A stretch of 64,000 nt of DNA, taken from Oscillospiraceae bacterium. GTDB taxonomy: Bacteria; Bacillota; Clostridia; Oscillospirales; CAG-272. The stretch spans positions 1 through 64,000 of the forward strand of contig SVTJ01000006.1 in assembly GCA_015063845.1 (NCBI GenBank). Reading direction: 5' to 3'. The notes under the pieces were generated by a model. It did not search any database. It worked only from the letters and a program-made list of their open reading frames with translations, and was not told where the DNA came from. This document shows positions 31,883 to 39,777 of this stretch, in pieces. How positions within the stretch are numbered: position 1 is the stretch's first letter; each line of letters starts with the position of its first letter. A program made the position numbers and the translations under genes.

Positions 31883-33042
31883 TGGAAAAGAAGATATATC
31901 TTGATAACAGCGCTACCACTCCGCTGTCGCAAGAGGCAAAGACAGCTATGCTTGAGGCTATGGAGCATTATGGAAATCCGTCTTCCTTACACACCCTCGG
32001 CACAGAGGCGGAAAAGCTTGTGAGAGTGGCAAGAGAGCAGATATATTCGGCTCTCGGGGCAAGACGCGGGCAGGGAACGGTGATATTTACTTCATCGGGA
32101 ACAGAGGCTACGTCTCTCGCTATATTCGGAACTGCTTATGCAAAGTCGAGGCGAGAAGCAAACAGAATAATCACTACCGACAGCGAGCATCCCGCAACGC
32201 TTGAGGCACTTGCTTCTCTAGAGAGGGACGGATTTGAAATAGTTCGTATACCGACACGCGGCGGAGAGCTTGATATGGCTGCTCTGAGCGCGGCTTTGGA
32301 CAAAAAAATATTTCTTGCGAGCATGATGCTTGTCAATAACGAAACGGGAGCGCTGTATTCTTTAAAACAGGCTTTTGCGATGATAAAGCGCAGGTATCCC
32401 GATGCTATCACGCATTGCGATGCCATTCAGGGATTTATGAGAGTAGGCTTTACACCACAGAGCATAGGCGCGGATCTTGTTTCGATAAGCGGACATAAGA
32501 TACATGCGCCAAAGGGTGTCGGCGCGCTTTACGTGTCGCAGGAGCTTATTAAAGCGAAAAAAATAGTCCCCTTTATCCGCGGTGGCGGACAAGAGGGCGG
32601 AATGAGATCGGGAACGGAGAACGTCATAGGTATATGCGCATTTGGTGCGGCGGCAAATGATATGTCTTGCAGACGCGAGCAGATCGAAGCTACGCTCGAC
32701 GGGCTTTATACATATGCTACCGAAAGGCTTTTGGCTCTCGGATTGCAAATAAACCGTCCGAGCACGCACGTTAGTCATATTATCAACGTAACGCTGCCGT
32801 GTATAAAGAGCGAAACGATGCTTCACCATCTGTCGGCAGACGGTGTGTTTGTGTCCAGCGGCTCGGCATGCTCGTCACATTCGAATAAACCGAGTGGCTC
32901 GCTCATAGCCTTCGGTCTTACGCCGAAAGAGGCAGACTGCTCTATAAGAATAAGTCTTTCGGCATATAACACGAGAGAAGATATAGATGCTTTGTGTGCT
33001 TCTCTTGAAACGGGACTTGATAAACTTGTTAGGATAAAATAG
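31882..33042 (+). CDS. Cysteine desulfurase (NifS/IscS-like)
   Basis: This 386-residue PLP enzyme moves sulfur from cysteine to an active-site Cys persulfide for Fe-S cluster or tRNA thiolation. Seen: IYLDNSATTPLSQEAKTAML, the GTEATSLAIFG phosphate site, TDSEHPA, the PLP-Lys region SISGHKIHAPKGVGALYVS, and the Cys loop SSGSACSSH. The family place between NifS and IscS cannot be fixed by eye. No IscU or IscR is adjacent. ThiI, which needs a persulfide donor, is encoded 6.7 kb downstream in the same direction, so this enzyme may supply it. Confidence 0.93.
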   Translation: MEKKIYLDNSATTPLSQEAKTAMLEAMEHYGNPSSLHTLGTEAEKLVRVAREQIYSALGARRGQGTVIFTSSGTEATSLAIFGTAYAKSRREANRIITTDSEHPATLEALASLERDGFEIVRIPTRGGELDMAALSAALDKKIFLASMMLVNNETGALYSLKQAFAMIKRRYPDAITHCDAIQGFMRVGFTPQSIGADLVSISGHKIHAPKGVGALYVSQELIKAKKIVPFIRGGGQEGGMRSGTENVIGICAFGAAANDMSCRREQIEATLDGLYTYATERLLALGLQINRPSTHVSHIINVTLPCIKSETMLHHLSADGVFVSSGSACSSHSNKPSGSLIAFGLTPKEADCSIRISLSAYNTREDIDALCASLETGLDKLVRIK

Positions 33043-33044
33043 TT

Positions 33045-33074
33045 TTAGGGGCAATTCAAAAGAAATGCCCCTAA
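33045..33074. terminator. Bidirectional terminator
   Basis: A 9-bp stem TTAGGGGCA (33045-33053) with TGCCCCTAA (33066-33074) and a following CTTTTT tract, between the converging desulfurase and nnrD genes. Confidence 0.8.
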
Positions 33075-33083
33075 CTTTTTACG

Positions 33084-33959
33084 TTAATTATTCGCTTTTT
33101 TCAGCACCTCGGGAAGCGCGGCTATTATATCCGAGGCAATAGTAGAATATTCTCCGTGGCGTATGGCACAGACGTCACCGCACAGCCCGTGAATATAAAC
33201 TCCAAGACAAGCTGCCTCAAAGATAGGCATATCTCCGTTTTTGCCTTGCGCAAGAATGGAGGCGATGATACCCGCGAGTACGTCGCCCGAGCCTGCTGTG
33301 GCAAGAGCGCTGTTTCCCGAAGCGTTGACGTATATGCTCTCGCTACCGTTGGACACGCGAGAGTTGTGACCCTTGAGTACGCAAACGAGAGAATGCTTTT
33401 TAGCAAATTCATACGCTGCTGTGTCAGGGTCGGAGACTACGTCGTCTACCTCTTTGCGGATAAGGCGTGACATCTCAGCGGGATGCGGAGTAAGGATCTT
33501 TCCCGAACAATATTTCAGCAGAGAGGGATTGCGAGAGACGAGATTAAGCGCATCAGCGTCAAGCACCGTGGGAACGCTTGACATATGAAGCACTCGTGAA
33601 AGCACGAAGAGAGAAGAGCGGCTAACGCCCAAGCCACAGCCGCAAACTATGGTGTCTGCTCGCTTTACCGCTTTTTCTATGTCTTGCGCCGATGGCTCGT
33701 TTTCATCGTATGTGCTGACTATCGCTTCGGGGATAAGCGTTTGTATGATGGGCAGATTGACCTCGGGCGTGAGTATTTCCACAAGTCCCGCCCCCGTACG
33801 CAGAGCAGCCAAAGCGCAAAGATATGCAGCTCCTGCCATGCCGCGAGAACCGCAAACGCACAGTACTCTGCCAAAGGTTCCTTTGTTTGAATCTTGCTCG
33901 CGCGCAGGCATGCGAGCAAGGCTTGCGCGTGTATATGAAAAGGTAGATAAGGTGTTCAT
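33084..33959 (-). CDS. nnrD: ADP/ATP-dependent NAD(P)H-hydrate dehydratase
   Basis: NnrD repairs hydrated NAD(P)H, a damaged cofactor. The 291-residue protein is only the C-terminal (YjeF_C / CARKD) half; the epimerase half NnrE is not fused and not in the window. Motifs are SRGMAGAAYLCALAALRTGAGL, the ribokinase-like LTPHPAEMSRL, the KGHNSRV site and NSALATAGSGDVLAGIIAS with the catalytic Asp. GGAGG is 6 nt before the ATG. It is transcribed alone towards the desulfurase gene. Confidence 0.92.
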   Translation of the reverse strand: MNTLSTFSYTRASLARMPAREQDSNKGTFGRVLCVCGSRGMAGAAYLCALAALRTGAGLVEILTPEVNLPIIQTLIPEAIVSTYDENEPSAQDIEKAVKRADTIVCGCGLGVSRSSLFVLSRVLHMSSVPTVLDADALNLVSRNPSLLKYCSGKILTPHPAEMSRLIRKEVDDVVSDPDTAAYEFAKKHSLVCVLKGHNSRVSNGSESIYVNASGNSALATAGSGDVLAGIIASILAQGKNGDMPIFEAACLGVYIHGLCGDVCAIRHGEYSTIASDIIAALPEVLKKANN

Positions 33960-34077
33960 AAATGCCCTCCTTGTTATCGTTGGTTTTATTTTATCATATT
34001 ACCGACAATAAGTAAAGTGGATAGTCGGTATTTTGTTGTAAAATTAAATAATAATCGCACAATATTCAAAAAAAGTC

Positions 34078-34106
34078 TTGACAATAAATTGAAAATAGAT
34101 TATAAT
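34078..34106 (+). promoter_or_regulatory. Consensus promoter of the DUF177-rpmF operon
   Basis: TTGACA (34078-34083), 17 bp, TATAAT (34101-34106), giving a leader of about 70 nt. Confidence 0.88.
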
Positions 34107-34181
34107 ATATATTGTCGCATTTTATGTCAAACCGTTTTTGTATGGCTTTGGCGATGCGGAGTATGCAATTTCGGAGGGAAT

Positions 34182-34712
34182 ATGGTCATTGACGTAGGTC
34201 CGCTTCTCAGAGGAGAAGTGCACAAAATTGATATAGACTATATGCTTGCTCCTGAAACGCTTTTCGGTGTTGAGTTCAGTGCTGATGCTCACGTTGTGGG
34301 CTGTTTGACAGACAACGCAGGATATATGCGTCTTGTACTTAAGGCAGAGCTTGAATACCGCGGCGAGTGCGCGAGATGTCTTGCTCCCGTGAGTGGAGTT
34401 TTCTCTCTTGATTTTGAACGCACAGTTGCCGCAGAGGGCGTGCTTACCGAGCAGCAGCTGGAGGACGGATGGGACGAGTACGTTGTCCTGCATGGCGCAG
34501 AGCTTGATGTTGACGAGCCGCTTCGAGAGGAGATCATGCTCGGCTTCCCCAAAAAGCTTTTGTGTGATGAGGACTGTCCCGGCCTTTGCCCAAAGTGCGG
34601 AAAACCCCGCCGAGAGGGAGATTGCGGATGTCCAACTCGCGAGATAGATCCGAGACTTGCGATACTCGCAACGTATTTTGACAAAAAAGACGACGAAACA
34701 GACGGCAATTAA
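34182..34712 (+). CDS. DUF177 (YceD-like) protein
   Basis: This 176-residue protein is the DUF177/YceD protein normally encoded just before rpmF and linked to large-subunit rRNA biogenesis. The start was set to the ATG at 34182, 5 nt after GGAGGG, since the longer frame would cover the promoter. Features are ELEYRGECARCLAPV and a C-terminal Cys cluster (LLCDEDCPGLCPKCGK, DCGC) that likely binds zinc. The rpmF gene follows by 47 bp. Confidence 0.9.
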   Translation: MVIDVGPLLRGEVHKIDIDYMLAPETLFGVEFSADAHVVGCLTDNAGYMRLVLKAELEYRGECARCLAPVSGVFSLDFERTVAAEGVLTEQQLEDGWDEYVVLHGAELDVDEPLREEIMLGFPKKLLCDEDCPGLCPKCGKPRREGDCGCPTREIDPRLAILATYFDKKDDETDGN

Positions 34713-34759
34713 AAAAATTAAAAATAAATTGTGTTCAACGCTTCAAGGAGGTGTAGATA

Positions 34760-34948
34760 ATGGCAGTACCGAAGAGAAAAGTATCAAAGGCTCGCAGAGA
34801 CAAGAGACGTTCTAACGTTTGGAAGATCTCTCTCCCCGGAATGACAAAGTGCCCCAAGTGCGGAGAGGCTGTTCTCAGCCACCGTGTTTGCAAGGCTTGC
34901 GGTTATTACGGCGGCAAGGAAGTTCTCAAGACAGAAGAGAGCAAGTAA
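34760..34948 (+). CDS. rpmF: Ribosomal protein L32
   Basis: A 62-residue bL32 with the basic N-terminus [20 protein letters not shown] and a complete zinc ribbon (C31, C34, C44, C47), i.e. the zinc-binding C+ form. It sits in the 50S subunit near the peptidyl-transferase rim. AAGGAGG precedes the ATG. It is co-transcribed with DUF177, the standard order, and ends in a strong terminator. Confidence 0.98.
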   Translation: MAVPKRKVSKARRDKRRSNVWKISLPGMTKCPKCGEAVLSHRVCKACGYYGGKEVLKTEESK

Positions 34949-34974
34949 TTGCTTATGCCTTTGAGCAACGATAG

Positions 34975-35000
34975 AAAAACGGCTTGTATGAGCCGTTTTT
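34975..35000 (+). terminator. Terminator of DUF177-rpmF
   Basis: A 10-bp stem AAAAACGGCT (34975-34984) with AGCCGTTTTT (34991-35000), loop of 6 nt, then TCTTTT. Confidence 0.88.
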
Positions 35001-35102
35001 TCTTTTGTAAGTTTTTGAAAAAATGCGATACCCCCTTTTCAAAAAGCAAAAAGTGTGGTAGAATGTATATATGTTATACGGTTTGAAAGGAGAGAACTCC
35101 CG

Positions 35103-35810
35103 ATGAGAGCGATAATGTTAAAAATACTTGCGCTTATGCTGGTAGCAATAATGCTTCTTGTGGCTGTGGGTTGCGACGGTAAAGCTGACGGCGAAAATGC
35201 AGGTAACAATGCTGACAGCACAACGGCTGACAACGCCGATAACAACCAAGGAGACGGACAAGCAAAGACGGAAGCAAAGCTTGACTACTCAAACGTAGTG
35301 CTGTCCGATTACATTAAGTCAATAAATTACAAGGGGCTCACTGTTTTGCTTGAGAACGAAAGCTCATCTAAGCAAGATGCGGTATGGGAGGCTGTTCTTG
35401 CCTCGGTGGATATGGAATTTTATCCTGTCGAGCCCGTTCAGTACTATTTCAACCAGACAAAGCGTCTTTACATGGAAGCGGTAGGAAATAACGAGGACGA
35501 TTATTACAGTCTTCTTATCAGCCGCGGAATAAGCGAGAACGATATGCTTGCAGACGCACAGGCGTTCGTTAAAGAAGACCTCGTATTTCTGTATATCACG
35601 CAAACCGAGCAGATAAGTGTCTCCGAGCAAGAGAAGCAGGAGCTTTTCGATAAGTACGTAGATAAATACGTAAGCGATTATGGCTACAAGAGAATATACG
35701 TAATAGCGAATATGTCGGAGCTTATATATGAATCTATGCTCTACGATAAGACAACAGAGTATCTAATACTTAATAACACCTTCGAGGTCAAGTCGGAGGG
35801 GAACAATTAA
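35103..35810 (+). CDS. Lipoprotein resembling the trigger-factor C-terminal chaperone domain
   Basis: A 235-residue lipoprotein (lipobox VAVGC, Cys24) with a Asn/Asp/Ala-rich linker. The start ATG at 35103 was chosen over a longer frame because it begins the signal peptide and has AAAGGAGA upstream. Residues about 65-225 follow the pattern of the trigger-factor C-terminal domain: DYIKSINYKGLTVLLEN, VQYYFNQTKRLYMEAVGN, SLLISRGISENDMLADAQAF, VKEDLVFLYITQTEQISVSE. The ribosome-binding and FKBP domains are missing. It may act as a chaperone or holdase on the outer membrane face, beside PrsA-like proteins; this is a fold guess only. Confidence 0.7.
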   Translation: MRAIMLKILALMLVAIMLLVAVGCDGKADGENAGNNADSTTADNADNNQGDGQAKTEAKLDYSNVVLSDYIKSINYKGLTVLLENESSSKQDAVWEAVLASVDMEFYPVEPVQYYFNQTKRLYMEAVGNNEDDYYSLLISRGISENDMLADAQAFVKEDLVFLYITQTEQISVSEQEKQELFDKYVDKYVSDYGYKRIYVIANMSELIYESMLYDKTTEYLILNNTFEVKSEGNN

Positions 35811-36119
35811 AAAATACGCAGACATTAGGGTGTTCCCCTAAAGGACAGTTTTCAAAAATACGGTATATCTCGAAAGGGATATGCCGTATTTTGCTTTTGT
35901 GTCTACAAAAGCAGTGCTTGTCAGGAAAATTGATACGTCATAGGTGAACATAAAAAAGGCTCCCTTTACACAAGGGAGGCTCTTTTCGCCGCCCGATAGA
36001 TAAACAAAGAGGACAGAAAGCGTAAAACCTCATCTGTCCTCCTGTCGGTAGGTAACGTATTCTAATGAATTTCAAAAACTGTCCTTAAGAGTACGTCCCC
36101 TTGTGTCTGCGTATTTTTT
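35809..36119. mobile_element. MITE-like element, 311 bp, with 16-bp terminal inverted repeats
   Basis: The ends AAAAAATACGCAGACA (35809-35824) and its exact complement (36104-36119) are perfect 16-bp terminal repeats. A subterminal pair AAGGACAGTTTT (35841-35852) and AAAACTGTCCTT (36075-36086) is also perfect. The interior has three hairpins and no gene. The left end takes in the last two bases of the lipoprotein stop codon, and the right end overlaps the stop codon of the converging glycosidase-like gene. Non-autonomous transposon or hairpin-type repeat are both possible. Confidence 0.7.
35855..35892 (+). terminator. Terminator hairpin within the repeat element
   Basis: A 15-bp stem with one wobble (35855-35869 with 35878-35892), ending in TTTTGCTTTTG. 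It would stop the lipoprotein transcript. Confidence 0.7.
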
Positions 36120-38211
36120 ATTCTTTAAGTGACGGCAGCTCTTTTTCTGTTACTCCGTCCAGCAGAGATAGCTTCCATTCGATATGCGCTTTGTCGCACA
36201 TATATTCCATGCTCGGTTCATAACCGAGACGCGAGTCAAAATCCACGAGCGGTACTGTATCAAGCGCGTTTTCCCGTTCTTTCGCACATATATCGAGCAT
36301 CTCGTCTATAAGCGAGTTTCTTTCCTCGCCGTGGAGAGAGAGCAGACGCACCTTGCGCTTGTAGAATTCTTTTGTGTGTACGGCGGTAAGCGCGGTGTTT
36401 CTTATGAAGTGACACAGCCCCACGATACGGCGAGCGTTGTCACGCTTTCGCTCGGGGATACGCTCAAGTAGGGGATAGAGGAGTTCTATTCCTTGACCGA
36501 AAAGCTCGGCGCAACGCTTGAAGTTGGCTATTTCATAGTCAAACTTTTCCTTTGCTTCGTCGCTGTCGAGCGAGAGTATGGGTTTTCCGTACGCATTTTG
36601 TCCGTATACGGGATAGCATATCTTTTTGAAGTGAGCGTAAGGCAATGTCGGTATCTCAACATCTGTGTTTTCAAAAAGAATGAGAGGATAAGCAGGGCCT
36701 ATTCTGAAAGGTCCGTATTGGTCTACCACCACAGAGATGAGGTGGTACATCGCATCACTGAAATGGCGGTATGCGCGAAGCACCATATCGCGGCACTCGG
36801 CTGAAAAATCTCTCGCGGCTATCTTGCCAAGAGCTTCTTCTAGATCGCATTCGGGTGACCAGAATGCCCACTTCGCAAGGTCCGAGACAAATGAAGGAGA
36901 AAAACCGTAATGATGGCAATCCATAGTGCCGCACAGCCCGTATTCTTCGTGCGCCTTCAGCATGCCGCGATATCGCTCGATCCATCTGTACGGAGCGGGA
37001 ATATACGGAACAACGCCAACGTCCCAAGTCAGCCCTCCCGTGTTTGTCATAGAATAGAACTTCAAGCCGTTTTCCTTGGCATACTGCCCCTCGGTCTTGA
37101 AATAATTGCCGGGCCCCACGTGGTAGAGCGTATAGTCGGCAGTGGTGTTCTTTATTCCGTCGCGCACAACGAACTCTCCCATCTCAAAGGTCGCCTGAAG
37201 CGTGATATCCTTTGGGAGTGTGTCAATAAGTGCCTTACGGTATGAGGCGTCGACTCTGCACCAGTTATACGACCAGAAAACGATATCAAGGTCGGGACGG
37301 CGACGTCGCATTATGCGGCTGACCATATCCAGCCATATCGGATAGTCATAGCAGGGCCACCACCCCGGATATGGCTTTGTGTTTGGAATGGGCTTACCGT
37401 TTTCGTCATAGTTATCCTTGCGGCGTACCATTTCGGTGTGGGGGTCTTTGCTCGGAAATTCGCAGGACTCTCCTACGAATATAATTCCCTTGAAATACGG
37501 GCATCTGTCAAGCAGGTGACCGTATAGCTTTTCATAATACTCCTCAGCGCCCGCTTCCTCGGGGTGAAGCTTGTTGTGGAGATAGCTGTATGCGTAAACG
37601 TCTATACCGTACTGCGCTGCACGGTAGCAAAGGGCGTTGAAGTCGTGATATCCGTGGGGTGTGATGTCGATATCCTTGACAAACGCAAGAATGGCGTCAA
37701 CGCCCGAATGAGCGATATTTATAAGGTGCTCGTTTGGATACATATCAAGACCGTATCCCGAGTGTACCATTCTCGGACTGAAGAGGGAAGTCCTCACAAC
37801 GTCGGTCCTTTCAAGGAAAGGCGCTTCTCTGAGGTTCATAAGGTCTTCTATAAAATAGCCTGCCTGAGCAGCCATGCGTGAGTTATGTCCCACAAAAATC
37901 ACCTTATCCTCAGTCACAAGTAGACGATAGCTTCGCTTGGCCACCTTGGGGTCTACCTCATAGCATATGCACGCGCCGCTTTTGTATTCATCGCTTCTGA
38001 TAAGACGAAGCGAAAGCCCCATTGAAACAAAAAAATAATCAACGAGATCTCTTGCGGCATTCATAAGAACGGCATCGGCGTCACAAGGAACAACAACGAG
38101 CCAATCCGCGCCTATTTCTATTTCATTTTGCTTTTTTTCGACAGATTTATCCCATCTGCACGGCGTGTGAATTACGGAGTATCTTTGTCTGAATTGATAA
38201 TTTATTTCCAT
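36118..38211 (-). CDS. Glycoside-hydrolase-like protein (TIM-barrel, unassigned family)
   Basis: A 697-residue cytoplasmic protein without a signal peptide. The N-terminal part (about 1-125) resembles the alpha/beta domain that precedes the catalytic barrel in GH20, GH67 and GH84 enzymes (SRMAAQAGYFIEDLMNLREA). A central region with TIM-barrel features follows: PRMVHSGYGLDMYPNEHLIN, YFKGIIFVGESCEFPSKDPH, DLDIVFWSYNWCRVDAS, TMDCHHYGFSPSFVSDLAKW. Trp-rich lines (KPYPGWWPCYDYPIWLDM) suit sugar binding. Helical C-terminus. The substrate cannot be named; an alpha-glucuronidase-like role would fit the uxa genes but is only a guess. Its end overlaps the 311-bp repeat. Confidence 0.65.
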   Translation of the reverse strand: MEINYQFRQRYSVIHTPCRWDKSVEKKQNEIEIGADWLVVVPCDADAVLMNAARDLVDYFFVSMGLSLRLIRSDEYKSGACICYEVDPKVAKRSYRLLVTEDKVIFVGHNSRMAAQAGYFIEDLMNLREAPFLERTDVVRTSLFSPRMVHSGYGLDMYPNEHLINIAHSGVDAILAFVKDIDITPHGYHDFNALCYRAAQYGIDVYAYSYLHNKLHPEEAGAEEYYEKLYGHLLDRCPYFKGIIFVGESCEFPSKDPHTEMVRRKDNYDENGKPIPNTKPYPGWWPCYDYPIWLDMVSRIMRRRRPDLDIVFWSYNWCRVDASYRKALIDTLPKDITLQATFEMGEFVVRDGIKNTTADYTLYHVGPGNYFKTEGQYAKENGLKFYSMTNTGGLTWDVGVVPYIPAPYRWIERYRGMLKAHEEYGLCGTMDCHHYGFSPSFVSDLAKWAFWSPECDLEEALGKIAARDFSAECRDMVLRAYRHFSDAMYHLISVVVDQYGPFRIGPAYPLILFENTDVEIPTLPYAHFKKICYPVYGQNAYGKPILSLDSDEAKEKFDYEIANFKRCAELFGQGIELLYPLLERIPERKRDNARRIVGLCHFIRNTALTAVHTKEFYKRKVRLLSLHGEERNSLIDEMLDICAKERENALDTVPLVDFDSRLGYEPSMEYMCDKAHIEWKLSLLDGVTEKELPSLKE

Positions 38212-38323
38212 TGTGAAACCTCACATAAAGCTTTTACTCATTATATCACATAATTTTTTGCATTTCAACCGTATTTTAACATTTTATAACGTATATAAAA
38301 TGTAAGGAAAAGCCGTTTAATCA

Positions 38324-38352
38324 TTGACATCGTGTTGAATATATGATATAAT
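38324..38352 (+). promoter_or_regulatory. Consensus promoter of the exonuclease-DUF2007-thiI operon
   Basis: TTGACA (38324-38329), 17 bp, TATAAT (38347-38352). Confidence 0.88.
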
Positions 38353-38400
38353 TAAAGGTGTTGTGTTTAATGATATTTATATAGATTTCGGAGGATGGCT

Positions 38401-39483
38401 TTGAGAAACCAGATGAAGCTGCGCTCGGGTGCTACCATATATCAGGTGGACCGTTCTGAGGCAGATAAAAAGAATTATCTAACAAGACATAGCCTGTCGA
38501 AGATGCATCTTATGCCTGTGGGTGACCCTATTGCGTATGATATTTCTCCCGACGGTCAAGTCATATATTATTTTGATCCCGTAAGAGTTGCTGAGGCACC
38601 GCCTGAGACGTGGTATTTCCCCAACTCAAAGAAAGAGACTATGACACTCCCGAGCGGAAGCGTTATAGAAAGAATGAGCGTAAAGAACGCTGCCACACGT
38701 GGATATTATACGGCTGAGCGTCTTGGACGCATGCACTACGAGATAGTGGAAGAGCCCGTTGCCTATACGTATAAGGCAGACAAGTCGGTGCTTTATTTCT
38801 ATGATAAGAAAACTGCAAAGAGACTTCCGCTTATGTGTGTGGAGTGCGGCAAAGATATAAGATACAAAAAGAAGCTTTGCGTGTCCTGCTATGAAAAGGA
38901 GCTTGCGGTGCGCCGTGAGGAGGGCAACGCATACAGAGCCGCTTATTACGGAATGGACAGAGCAAAGGTGCTGTTTTTCGATCTTGAGCTGACGGGATTT
39001 TACGATCACGATGAGATACTGTCGATAACAATTGTCGATGGCTTTGGGAATTCCATTATGGACACGCTTGTAAGACCCGTGTCCACAAAGAGCTGGAAGA
39101 GAACGGAGCAGATACATAAGATAACTCCCGCGATGGTCAAGGACTCGCCCGTGCTTGATGAGCTTATTCCCGAGCTTAAGAGGATATTCGGCGGTGCGGA
39201 GAACATAATCGCATACGGAGTGTCCACCGACTACAGCCACATCAAGCATATATATGAGGACGAGGCGGAGCGCGAGGATTTCAGAAAGAAGATACGCTGC
39301 TGCGCGAATGAGTTTGTCAGATATACTCACGAAAACCGCCCTGACATATCTCACGCATCGCTCACAGATGCGATGAGCTGCTTTGAGATAGAATGGGAGG
39401 GCATGGCTCACTCCTCGGTTGCCGATACGCTTGGTTGCCGCAAGGTCTGGGAGGCGCTTTTCCCCAATTACTACTGTAACTGA
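38401..39483 (+). CDS. DEDDh exonuclease-domain protein with duplicated N-terminus and zinc ribbon
   Basis: A 360-residue protein of unusual build. Two copies of a beta-rich module (about 8-66 and 84-141; LRSGATIYQVDRSEADKKNY and LPSGSVIERMSVKNAATRGY, each ending in a VIYYFDPV / VLYFYDKK line) precede a zinc ribbon (CVEC 146-149, CVSC 160-163). The C-terminal part is a DnaQ-like 3'-5' exonuclease: DLELTGF (Exo I), HKITPAMV, AYGVSTDYSHI (Exo II) and HSSVADTLGCRKVW (Exo III with the His). TTG at 38401 was chosen because the ATG at 38395 touches GGAGG with no spacer. It heads an operon with DUF2007 and thiI; a role in RNA or tRNA processing is possible. Confidence 0.8.
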   Translation: MRNQMKLRSGATIYQVDRSEADKKNYLTRHSLSKMHLMPVGDPIAYDISPDGQVIYYFDPVRVAEAPPETWYFPNSKKETMTLPSGSVIERMSVKNAATRGYYTAERLGRMHYEIVEEPVAYTYKADKSVLYFYDKKTAKRLPLMCVECGKDIRYKKKLCVSCYEKELAVRREEGNAYRAAYYGMDRAKVLFFDLELTGFYDHDEILSITIVDGFGNSIMDTLVRPVSTKSWKRTEQIHKITPAMVKDSPVLDELIPELKRIFGGAENIIAYGVSTDYSHIKHIYEDEAEREDFRKKIRCCANEFVRYTHENRPDISHASLTDAMSCFEIEWEGMAHSSVADTLGCRKVWEALFPNYYCN

Positions 39484-39495
39484 TACGGAGATAAT

Positions 39496-39777
39496 ATGGA
39501 CAGAATTTTTGGACTTGACAGTGCAAGCAATCAGGAAGGCCTTGCGCTTGTCGCAACGATATATAATCCCGCAGAGCTTGCGGTGATACAGACCGTTCTC
39601 AATTCCGCAGAGATACCTTTTCTCGCAAAGGACAGAGGCGCGGGCGGAATGGTAAAGGTCGTTATGGGATATTCGGTGTACGGAACCGATATTTTCGTTC
39701 GAGAGGAGGACGCCGAGGTGGCTATGGAGCTTCTTACCCCTGTAGAGGACATCGACGGCGAACAAAATGATGATTAA
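39496..39777 (+). CDS. DUF2007 protein
   Basis: This 93-residue protein fits DUF2007, a small PII-like ferredoxin-fold family called putative signal transducing protein: LVATIYNPAELAVIQTVLNSAEIPFLAKD, then YGTDIFVREEDAEVAMELL. Function unknown. It lies 12 bp after the exonuclease gene and overlaps the thiI start by 11 bp, so the three are co-translated. Confidence 0.82.
   Translation: MDRIFGLDSASNQEGLALVATIYNPAELAVIQTVLNSAEIPFLAKDRGAGGMVKVVMGYSVYGTDIFVREEDAEVAMELLTPVEDIDGEQNDD

Noticed and set aside
34017..34181. Longer N-terminus for the DUF177 protein
   Set aside because: It would read through a consensus promoter; the ATG at 34182 has GGAGGG and aligns with the family start.
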